This document shows positions 57,908 through 64,000 of a stretch of DNA of 64,000 nucleotides, in pieces. The DNA is from an uncultured Oscillospiraceae bacterium (GTDB lineage Bacteria > Bacillota > Clostridia > Oscillospirales > Oscillospiraceae): the NCBI GenBank assembly GCA_934631005.1, contig CAKTXA010000003.1, forward strand, positions 1 through 64,000, given 5' to 3'. The notes under the pieces were generated by a model. The model did not search any database, was not told where the DNA came from, and saw only the letters and a list, made by a program, of their open reading frames with translations. A program made the position numbers and the translations under genes. How positions within the stretch are numbered: position 1 is the first letter of the stretch; each line of letters begins with the position of its first letter.

Positions 57908-59059
57908 TTACTGCACCTTGCGCGTTTCCAGCAGCTTCTGCTTGAGCTCGCCCTCGATGCGGCGCAGCTCCTGCTCCGCCGCGGCGCGCTTCTGCGCGCC
58001 CTCGGTCTGGATCTGGAGGACCTCGTCGAGCGTGGAGATCAGGCTCTCGTTCGTGTGCTGGAGCGTTTCGATGTCCACGATGCCGCGCTCGGACTCGCGC
58101 GCGGTCTCCACCGTGGCCATCTTGAGCATATCGGCGTTTTTCTTCAGCAGCTCGTTCGTTGCGTCGGTGACCTTGCGCTGCGCCTCCATGGCACGGCGGG
58201 AATTCTCAATGCCGAGCGTGAGCACGAGCTGGTTTTTCCACAGCGGGATGGTGTTCATCAGCGAGGTCTGGATCTTTTCCATCATCGCCGCGTCGTTATT
58301 CTGGATCATGCGGATCTGCGGCGCGGTCTGCAGGGAGATCACGCGCGTCAGTTCCAGATCGTGCAGGCGCTTTTCAAAGCGCTGGCACTTGTTTTCAAAG
58401 TCGTTCGCGGCCTGCGCATCCTCGGGAAGGCCGGAGCTTTCTGCCTTGGCGCGCAGCTCGGCCAGCGTGGTGGCGCGGGCCTTTTCCAGGCTTTTTTTGC
58501 CCGCCAGCAGATACATCGTCAGTTCCTTGAAGTACTGCAGGTTCTTGTCGTACATCTGGTCCATCACGGCGACGTCCTTCATCAGCTTGCGCTGGTGGCC
58601 TTCGAGCTCGCCCGCGATGCGGTCGACATTTTCCTCCGCCTTGCCGTAGCGGGCGCGGAGCGTTTCCACGTTCTTTTTCGCCTTGCCGAACAGGCCGCTG
58701 ATGCCCTTCTTTTCCGGCTCGTCCAGCGTTTTGAGTTCCACGAGCAGCCCGGAGAGCATCGTGCCGACCTCGCCCATATCGCTCATCTTGACCTTATCGA
58801 GTGCCGCCTGCGAAAAATCGGCGATGTTCTTCTGCGCTGCCGCGCCGTACTGCATGATGATGTTCGCGTCGCTCAGGTCGATCTTTTCGGCAAATTCCGT
58901 CACGGCCTGCTGCTCCGCTTCCGAGAGACTGGACAGCTCCGGGCCTGCCTCGGGCGCGGGCTCAGACTGCTGGAGGTCCGTTTCCGGCTTTACCTGCGGC
59001 GCGGCCGGCTCGTCCAGATCGGGGGTAAGCGTGAGCTGAGGGATCTTCTGTTCATCCAT
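57908..59059 (-). CDS. Toxic anion resistance protein TelA
   Basis: 383 residues, mostly alpha-helical. It carries the family features: ADFSQAALDKVKMSDMGEVGTMLSGLLVELK and the C-terminal ELTRVISLQTAPQIRMIQNNDAAMMEKIQTSLMNTIPLWKNQLVL. TelA/KlaA proteins are linked to tellurite and cell-envelope stress tolerance, often beside XpaC-like proteins, as here (12 bp after the upstream gene). Confidence 0.93.
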   Translation of the reverse strand: MDEQKIPQLTLTPDLDEPAAPQVKPETDLQQSEPAPEAGPELSSLSEAEQQAVTEFAEKIDLSDANIIMQYGAAAQKNIADFSQAALDKVKMSDMGEVGTMLSGLLVELKTLDEPEKKGISGLFGKAKKNVETLRARYGKAEENVDRIAGELEGHQRKLMKDVAVMDQMYDKNLQYFKELTMYLLAGKKSLEKARATTLAELRAKAESSGLPEDAQAANDFENKCQRFEKRLHDLELTRVISLQTAPQIRMIQNNDAAMMEKIQTSLMNTIPLWKNQLVLTLGIENSRRAMEAQRKVTDATNELLKKNADMLKMATVETARESERGIVDIETLQHTNESLISTLDEVLQIQTEGAQKRAAAEQELRRIEGELKQKLLETRKVQ

Positions 59060-59073
59060 GATGCTGTTCTCCT

Positions 59074-59802
59074 TTATTTTGTGTCAAAGTCGCGGCCGCC
59101 GCTGAGTCCTTCGGCGGCCATCATATTTTCCATGACCTGAATGTCCGCGGTGATGTCCACCACGCTGCTTGCAAACAGACTGTCGAGCTGCCGCTGGAAC
59201 GCGACGGCGACCTTGTCGAGCAGCTCCTCGATCTGGCGCATGCCCTCGTCGATATTGCCCATGCGCAGCTGCTGGTTCTGCAGCTCCACGTATTTTTCAA
59301 GCAGACTCAGCGTGGTGGGGAGGTAATAGTTGAGGAACTGCCGGATCTCGCCCAGCTGCTCGGGGTGCTCACGCACGTAGTCGAAGATCTTTTCCGTCAG
59401 CAGCTCGATCTGCTTGAGCTGGGCGGAAATTTTATAGTCCGGGATCTCGTCGTTGCGCAGGCGGATCTGGCGGATGGCGTCCTCACCCTGATGCAGCACG
59501 GCGTCCAGCTCTGCGTTGCCGGTCGACGCGGGCTGCTTCGGCTCCTCGGACTTTTTTTCGGGCTCCGGCCGGGCCTTGGCGGCGTCCGGCTGGCTTTCGG
59601 CCTGCTTGTCCGCCTCCGCGTCCTTCTGCGAGGCCGCCTTGTCCGGGAAGAAGAGCTTCAGGCCGAAGTATACGACGCACGACAGCGCGATCGTTTTGAA
59701 TATATCGCCCACGCTGCTGAGATTGCCCGACAGCGCGCGCCCCAGCCACAGTGCCGCCACCACATACAGCGGCACGGTCGAGCGGGTCTTTTTCTGTTTC
59801 AT
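59074..59802 (-). CDS. XpaC-like (5-bromo-4-chloroindolyl phosphate hydrolysis) family protein
   Basis: 242 residues: two N-terminal membrane helices (~10-50), a charged linker rich in K/E/Q/P (~55-95), and a helical domain (~95-235: ELDAVLHQGEDAIRQIRLRNDEIPDYKISAQLKQIELL). This family is named after Bacillus XpaC and is paired with TelA. First gene of the operon; promoter TTGACT, 17 bp, TAGAAT on the minus strand within 59842-59872. Function not established. Confidence 0.85.
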   Translation of the reverse strand: MKQKKTRSTVPLYVVAALWLGRALSGNLSSVGDIFKTIALSCVVYFGLKLFFPDKAASQKDAEADKQAESQPDAAKARPEPEKKSEEPKQPASTGNAELDAVLHQGEDAIRQIRLRNDEIPDYKISAQLKQIELLTEKIFDYVREHPEQLGEIRQFLNYYLPTTLSLLEKYVELQNQQLRMGNIDEGMRQIEELLDKVAVAFQRQLDSLFASSVVDITADIQVMENMMAAEGLSGGRDFDTK

Positions 59803-59888
59803 GGCATTGCCTGCCCTTTCTTTTGCAAAATCATACTACTGCGTCTATTCTATATCCTGCGGCGCGCAAAGTCAAGAAATCCGGGGAA

Positions 59889-59917
59889 TTGACACCGCCA
59901 TTCCGACTGCGTATAAT
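59889..59917 (+). promoter_or_regulatory. Promoter of rpe
   Basis: TTGACA (59889-59894), 17 bp, TATAAT (59912-59917). A ~175-nt leader follows with a GGGGCTGCCG/CGGCAGCCCC hairpin; no riboswitch class was recognised. Confidence 0.8.
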
Positions 59918-60094
59918 AGACCCGGCGGCACTTCCAATGGGGCTGCCGTGCGGCAGCCCCTATCTGAAGCGGTCCGCCCCGCCCGCGCGGAATGAGAGCC
60001 CTGCTGCGGCGCGGGATCCGCACATCCATTTCTATGCCGCAGGCGGCCGGCCTGTGTGCCGTTTTTTACAAATTTCGTTTGGGAGGCATCCGTT

Positions 60095-60754
60095 ATGAAC
60101 AAACTCTCTCCGTCCATCCTGTCCGCGGATTTTGTGAATCTGGAGCGCGATATTCGCGCGCTCACGCCCGCGGGCGCGGATTATGTGCATGTGGACGTGA
60201 TGGACGGGCTTTTCGTGCCCAACATCACGATCGGCATCCCCGTGGTCGCGGCCATCCGCGGCATCACCGAGCTGCCGCTGGATGTGCACCTGATGATCGA
60301 CCGGCCCATCCGCTATGTTGAGCGCTTCTGCAAGGCCGGGGCGGACATCCTGACCGTCCATGTCGAGGCCGACACCGAGGAAAATACCCGCCGCGCGCTG
60401 GAGATCATCCGCGATCTCGGTGTGCGCCCCGCCATCTGCGTCAAGCCAAAGACCCCTGCCGAGGCGGTGCTGCCGTTTCTTGACCTGTGCAGCCTGATCC
60501 TTGTGATGACGGTGGAGCCTGGCTTCGGCGGGCAGTCGTTCATGGCGGATATGATGCCCAAGGTGGAAAAGATCCGTGCATACATAAACGAAAAAAATCC
60601 TGCCTGCGAGCTGGAGGTGGACGGCGGCGTCAATGAGCAGACCGCCGAGGTGTGCAAGGCGGCGGGCGCGAACGTGCTCGTGGCGGGCAGCGCGTACTTT
60701 AAGGCCGCGGACAAGGCGGCGTTTGCCAGAAGCATCAAGGGAACCTCTGAATAA
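60095..60754 (+). CDS. rpe: Ribulose-phosphate 3-epimerase
   Basis: 219 residues, a TIM barrel interconverting ribulose-5-phosphate and xylulose-5-phosphate. Motifs: SPSILSADF, the metal-binding HVDVMDGLFVPNITIG, VHLMIDRP, TVEPGFGGQSF and the phosphate loop EVDGGVN. GGGAGG precedes the ATG at 60095. Its final codons and stop lie within the terminal repeat of a MITE-like element. Confidence 0.96.
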   Translation: MNKLSPSILSADFVNLERDIRALTPAGADYVHVDVMDGLFVPNITIGIPVVAAIRGITELPLDVHLMIDRPIRYVERFCKAGADILTVHVEADTEENTRRALEIIRDLGVRPAICVKPKTPAEAVLPFLDLCSLILVMTVEPGFGGQSFMADMMPKVEKIRAYINEKNPACELEVDGGVNEQTAEVCKAAGANVLVAGSAYFKAADKAAFARSIKGTSE

Positions 60755-60900
60755 ATCCCCGACCGCGGACGACGGATCTTTTCCGCCAATTCTGCGGTTT
60801 GAAAAACAGGAAATACACAAAGTATTCCACTGTTTTTCAAACCTTGCCTTGACGGAAAATCTCTCGCCGTCCACAGCCGCTGATTTAATCAGAGCCTCCC
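60739..60900. mobile_element. MITE-like element, copy 2
   Basis: 162 bp with 19-bp terminal inverted repeats (60739-60757 and 60882-60900, 16 of 19 matching) and an internal hairpin with 14-nt arms (60796-60809 and 60830-60843). Core blocks GGATCTTTT, GAAAAAC, GAAATACA, AGTATTCC and AAATCTCTC match copy 1 in order and spacing. The left repeat includes the rpe stop codon. Confidence 0.75.
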
Positions 60901-60990
60901 AAAAAGTGAGAAATTTCCAGAAACATCCTGCGTTTTGCGGCGTACAGTGGATATACTAAGTACGCAGCTTAATGAAGGAGGTTTTCTGAA

Positions 60991-61164
60991 ATGAACCATG
61001 ACAACTGCAAAGCCAACAAGTGCATCGAATGCAGCGTGACGTCCTGCGGGAACCACTGCGCGTCGGAGAACTACTGCTCGCTCGACCGCATCCGCGTCGG
61101 CACGCACGAGTGCGATCCCACCGTGGACGCCTGCACCGACTGCCTGTCCTTTGTGAAGAAGTAA
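60991..61164 (+). CDS. DUF1540 domain protein
   Basis: 57 residues with nine cysteines. The core CSVTSCGNHCASENYCSLDRIRVG and CTDCLSF match the DUF1540 pattern of spaced cysteines, likely a small metal-binding (zinc) domain. AAGGAGG lies 8 nt before the ATG. DUF1540 proteins are frequent in spore-forming Clostridia, but their role is unknown. Confidence 0.88.
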   Translation: MNHDNCKANKCIECSVTSCGNHCASENYCSLDRIRVGTHECDPTVDACTDCLSFVKK

Positions 61165-61170
61165 AAACCG

Positions 61171-61209
61171 AAAAAAATCATGCCCGCAGGCTTGCTGCCT
61201 GCGGGCATG
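61171..61209 (-). terminator. Terminator of the DnaJ-containing operon
   Basis: Perfect 13-bp stem (61197-61209 with 61179-61191), then seven T on the minus strand (61171-61177). Confidence 0.85.
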
Positions 61210-61235
61210 GTCGTATGTCGGGGTTTTTGAGCGCG

Positions 61236-61865
61236 TCAGCAGAAAAAACAGATGGGCCAGCCGCGGCCGCAGAACAGGCCCGCCAGCTGCGACGCCACGC
61301 ACAGGCTGCAGCACACCCGTCCCGCGCCGCCGGTGAAATTGAAGCCGCTTTGCGTGCTGGTGTAGGTAAAGCCGTTGCGCTCGATCTGCGCCTTGGCGTA
61401 CTGATATTCGGCGTTGTCCGGCTCCATGGCGCAGGCGCGGTTGATCTGCTCATAGCCGAGCACGCGGTTGCCGAGCCCGGTGTTCGCGATGGCGGCAAAA
61501 TAATACCACTGCGCGGTGCGCTCCGCCTCCGGCACGCTCTGCAGGATATTCAGCGCCGCGGCGTACTGCCGCTGCTGCAGGTACGCCTGCGCCCGCCGCA
61601 GCGCCTCCGGCTGCGCGCCGCGCTCCTCGCGCTGCCGCTGCCAGCCGGCGAAGGGGTCGGTGTACTGCGTGCGGTAGGTCGTCTGCTGCGGGGGATTTTT
61701 GATCTGGTCGTAGGCGGCGTTGATCTCATTCATCTTCTGCGCCGCATACGCGTCGCCCGGGTTCATGTCCGGGTGATATTTTTTGGCCAGCTGCCGGTAG
61801 GCGCGCTTGACCTCTTCGTCCGTGGCGTCGGGCGTCAGCCCCAGCACGCGGTAGGGATCGTCCAT
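61236..61865 (-). CDS. DnaJ domain protein
   Basis: About 209 residues. The J domain (1-60) includes DPYRVLGLTPDATDEEVKRAYRQLAKKYHPDMNPGD with the essential HPD. The rest is a Gln/Ala-rich TPR-like region (~80-150) and a hydrophobic, Cys-containing end (CCSLCVASQLAGLFCGRGWPICFFC). It lacks the zinc-finger and substrate domains of true DnaJ, so it probably recruits DnaK for a special task. Overlaps the DUF5685 stop; ATG 61868 or 61865 may be used. Confidence 0.88.
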   Translation of the reverse strand: MDDPYRVLGLTPDATDEEVKRAYRQLAKKYHPDMNPGDAYAAQKMNEINAAYDQIKNPPQQTTYRTQYTDPFAGWQRQREERGAQPEALRRAQAYLQQRQYAAALNILQSVPEAERTAQWYYFAAIANTGLGNRVLGYEQINRACAMEPDNAEYQYAKAQIERNGFTYTSTQSGFNFTGGAGRVCCSLCVASQLAGLFCGRGWPICFFC

Positions 61866-62695
61866 CATTGCAGTCCCTCCTTGCCCTCCGGCGGGAAGCG
61901 GCGGTCATACGGCCCCCAGACGCCGAAGTAGAGAATATTGCGCAGCAGCGCCGCGTCCTGCACCAGCGGCAGGCGCTCAAACGCGCTGGCCGCGTCGCCG
62001 ATGAGCAGCGTCAGCTCAGCGTGCATCGGGCGCGGGCCAGTCATAAGCCCATCCGGCAGGGGATTGTAGCGCCCACGGCGGCGGTCTGCGTCATAGTCGC
62101 ACACGGCGTCCAGCAGGTAGATGAACCGCCCCAGCGCCATGCCGAATTCCGCCAGCACCGGCTGCCAGCGGTCATGTTGCGGACTGAACAGCGCCGCGAG
62201 GATCGCGCCGAAGGCGTTCGCCGCCGCGTCCGGCTCGCACGCGCCGCGCGCTTCCACAGTCGCGAGCTGCGAAAGGCCGCTTCGGATGGCGTCCGCCTGC
62301 GCAGGATACGCCGCTGCGGCGCGTTTTGCGGCGGGGGAGAGCGCCTGCGCGGCGAGATATTTCGGCGCGCTGCGGTCGTCGCGCCAGCCGTCCAGGCACG
62401 ACTCGCGCGCCAGCAGCACGTTCATTGCGGCGGCATAGTCGGAAAACTCCGTCTGCGCATACTCGTGCGGGCGCAGCGGGTGCATCACGCACCGCTCGCG
62501 GCCATGCCGCTCGTCCGGCTCGTAGAGCGACGACAGGAGCATCAGAAGGAACGTCATGTCATACGTCAGCGCCAGCCGCGCCGCCGCGCCGTAGGTCTGC
62601 CGCAGCGAGCGGCACAGGCCGCAGTATACCGCGCGGTAGCGCGCCGCCTGGGCTTCGTCAAGGCGCGTGCGGTCCGCCTGCAAATAGCCGAACAT
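61865..62695 (-). CDS. DUF5685 family protein
   Basis: 276 residues. The start FGYLQADRTRLDEAQAARYRAVYCGLCRSLRQTYGAAARLALTYDMTFLLML and the later GRFIYLLDAVCDYDADRRRGRYNPL are characteristic. It is an all-helical protein with a CGLC motif, of unknown function, and regularly linked to a J-domain gene in Clostridia. The overlap with the DnaJ-like gene supports a joint function. Confidence 0.85.
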   Translation of the reverse strand: MFGYLQADRTRLDEAQAARYRAVYCGLCRSLRQTYGAAARLALTYDMTFLLMLLSSLYEPDERHGRERCVMHPLRPHEYAQTEFSDYAAAMNVLLARESCLDGWRDDRSAPKYLAAQALSPAAKRAAAAYPAQADAIRSGLSQLATVEARGACEPDAAANAFGAILAALFSPQHDRWQPVLAEFGMALGRFIYLLDAVCDYDADRRRGRYNPLPDGLMTGPRPMHAELTLLIGDAASAFERLPLVQDAALLRNILYFGVWGPYDRRFPPEGKEGLQ

Positions 62696-62696
62696 C

Positions 62697-63521
62697 CTAC
62701 GCCTCCTCCGCTTTTTTGCGGAACAGCAGATAGTTGAGATACGCGCCGTAGAACAGGATGCTCAGGCAGAAGAACAGCCACAGCATCGTAAGCAGGATCG
62801 TGCTGATGCTGCCGTAGAACACGGAGAACTGGCTGTAGTAGTTTACATAATACGAAAAGCCGTTCGAGAACAATATCCACGCCAGCGCCGCGCAGAGCGC
62901 GCCGGGCAGCACCTCGCCCACGCGGTACTTACAGTTGGGCAGCGCCAGATAAAGCGCCGCAAACAGCAGCGTGAGCAGGATCGCGGAGTAGAGGTTCAGA
63001 TAGTCCAGCAGCTTTACGAAAAAGTGGATGACCGGCGCGTCGGTGCGCTCGAGAAGCGTCAGGATCTGCTGGCCGTAGCCGTGCAGCAGCAGTGTGAGCG
63101 CGAGCGCCAGCAGAAGCCCCAGCGTATACAGCAGACACAGCGCGCGGCGCTTTAGCCACGGGCGCGTCTCCTGCGCGCCGCAGGCGCGGTTGAGCCCCTG
63201 CATGATGCTGTGCAGGCCCGTGGACGCGGCCCACAGGGCCGCGGCGGCGTTAAAGATGCTCGCGCCAAAGCTGCTGATGCCGTCAAAAATATCGTCCACC
63301 AGCAGGTGGAAAAACGGCAGCAGCGCCGCTGGGGCGGCGGGCTCGAGCAGATCGAACAGCAGATCGCGCGACAGCGGCAGGTACTGCACCAGCGACAGCA
63401 GCAGCGCGACCAGCGGGAAGATGGACAGCAGCAGAAAAAAGCCCGCGTTTCCGGCGTAGAGCGGGACGTTGAGCGCTGCCACATTCCACAAAAAAGTTTT
63501 GATCCGGCCGGACGATTTCAT
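62697..63521 (-). CDS. YihY/virulence factor BrkB family membrane protein
   Basis: 274 residues with about six membrane helices. Family features: NAGFFLLLSIFPLVALLLSLVQYLPL, a GLNRACG-type motif after the third helix, and PNCKYRVGEVLPGALCAALAWILFSNGFSYYVNYYSQFSVFYGSISTILLTMLWLFF. The ATG at 63521 is behind AAGGAG. Function of the family is poorly defined (export or envelope). First gene of an operon with DUF5685 and DnaJ-like genes; two Spo0A-like boxes lie directly upstream. Confidence 0.92.
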   Translation of the reverse strand: MKSSGRIKTFLWNVAALNVPLYAGNAGFFLLLSIFPLVALLLSLVQYLPLSRDLLFDLLEPAAPAALLPFFHLLVDDIFDGISSFGASIFNAAAALWAASTGLHSIMQGLNRACGAQETRPWLKRRALCLLYTLGLLLALALTLLLHGYGQQILTLLERTDAPVIHFFVKLLDYLNLYSAILLTLLFAALYLALPNCKYRVGEVLPGALCAALAWILFSNGFSYYVNYYSQFSVFYGSISTILLTMLWLFFCLSILFYGAYLNYLLFRKKAEEA

Positions 63522-63543
63522 ACACAATGACTCCTTGTGAACG

Positions 63544-63677
63544 TTTGTCGAAAAGTTGCCGCCGCGAAAAAAGTTTTCGACAAAGCGGCTGGTTTTACGC
63601 ACAAAATAGGGGAAAGTTTGCGATCGGGACCGCTAAATTTTGTGATGCGGCCGCGAAGATACGGGTAATATGTCGAA
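63544..63677. promoter_or_regulatory. Three Spo0A-like boxes
   Basis: TTTGTCGAAAA (63544-63554) and its inverse TTTTCGACAAA (63574-63584) form an 11-bp inverted repeat, and TGTCGAA recurs at 63671-63677. All match the 0A-box core TGTCGAA. They lie between the divergent YihY and DUF6514 genes and may place both under sporulation control. Confidence 0.6.
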
Positions 63678-63745
63678 AAATGCGAATTCTTTTTGTTTCT
63701 TTTCAGCGTATCCTGTGCTTGAATGGAGCGCAGGGAGGAATGAAA

Positions 63746-64000
63746 ATGCTTAGGAAGGAAGTTGTCTACACACGCAGCGCCGCCGCGCTCAGCGGGGTGC
63801 CGATGGAACTGGAGTATCTGCTCTTATGCCGCGACGGGCCCGAGGGGCCGCCGGAATATGGCGTCGGCATCCGCTGCCGGACGCCGGAGTCCTGTGAGGA
63901 GGACTGCGTTCCCGGCGTCACGCCGCGCCGCGCGCGGGCCATGGAGCTGCTTTCGGTGCTCGCCGAGGGGACGGTGACGCCGGTAAGCCTCCGCGAGATC
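63746..64000 (+). CDS. DUF6514 family protein (partial, C-terminus outside window)
   Basis: The first 85 residues are visible: MLRKEVVYTRSAAALSGVPMELEYLLLCRD, then YGVGIRCRTPESCEEDCVPGVTPRRARAMELLSVLAEGTVTPVSLREI. This fits the DUF6514 family of Clostridia. AGGGAGG stands 7 nt before the ATG at 63746; an ATG at 63740 is too close to the site. Upstream Spo0A-like boxes hint at sporulation-linked expression. The gene runs off the right edge. Confidence 0.8.
   Translation, partial: MLRKEVVYTRSAAALSGVPMELEYLLLCRDGPEGPPEYGVGIRCRTPESCEEDCVPGVTPRRARAMELLSVLAEGTVTPVSLREI

Noticed and set aside
59918..60094. Riboswitch in the rpe leader
   Set aside because: There is a strong hairpin, but no known aptamer pattern and no terminator/antiterminator pair was recognised.

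Overview
The window looks like chromosomal DNA of a spore-forming, Gram-positive anaerobe of the class Clostridia, most likely an Oscillospiraceae-type gut bacterium. This is inferred from the high G+C content together with sporulation sigma factor SigG next to a YlmC/YmxH protein, HPr kinase, Spo0A-like boxes, S-layer-homology (SLH) surface proteins, a FeoA-FeoB fusion, a C+ form of ribosomal protein L28, and families common in Clostridia (DUF1540, DUF1858, DUF3343, DUF5685, DUF6110, DUF6514). No rRNA, tRNA, CRISPR array, transposase or replication origin was recognised.

Left part (1-16 kb): a partial TetR regulator, two alkylation-repair enzymes (Ogt and an AlkA-like glycosylase), then a run of eroded genes: a response regulator fused to what looks like a histidine-kinase N-terminus, a polysaccharide flippase with an internal deletion and frameshift, and a DUF368 gene with the same kind of damage. 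Next come a (GAGCA)10 microsatellite between strong promoters and a hairpin, and two large convergent SLH/beta-helix surface proteins, one carrying an 11-base C tract in its coding strand. A MerR regulator and a selenium/sulfur carrier operon (yedF, DUF3343, cysteine desulfurase) follow.

16-32 kb: a diguanylate cyclase, then a metal-related region: ZIP transporter, unusual P1B-type ATPase with DUF6110, an MBL-fold hydrolase with two tandem ATC-hydrolase-family proteins, an aminotransferase, and the PPTase-FeoAB-Cys-rich operon. The ATPase operon and the MBL operon share a near-identical 14-bp palindrome, suggesting one metal-responsive regulator. A purine permease, an acyltransferase, a glycosyltransferase and a collagen-like protein (a probable exosporium glycoprotein pair) follow.

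32-44 kb: an isolated four-gene lysis cassette (two small proteins, holin-like protein, amidase), amidohydrolase, rpmB, hprK, sigG (with a SigF/SigG-type promoter), ylmC, rpsB, tsf, a DUF1858 protein, a remarkable array of six consecutive hairpins, then trmK, a Nif3-like gene and yebC.

44-64 kb: small HTH regulators, BrnQ with a divergent LysR, a MoxR/VWA pair, DegV, paired mini-XRE regulators, a palindrome-rich repeat block, two aminopeptidases, plsY, a phosphoribosyltransferase, the xpaC-telA-TPM operon, rpe, DUF1540, DnaJ, DUF5685, YihY, and a partial DUF6514 gene behind three Spo0A-like boxes. Two copies of a ~160-bp MITE-like element (18.6 and 60.8 kb) sit at gene 3' ends and supply the stop codons of their neighbours.

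All product names rest on reading motifs by eye; no database search was possible.
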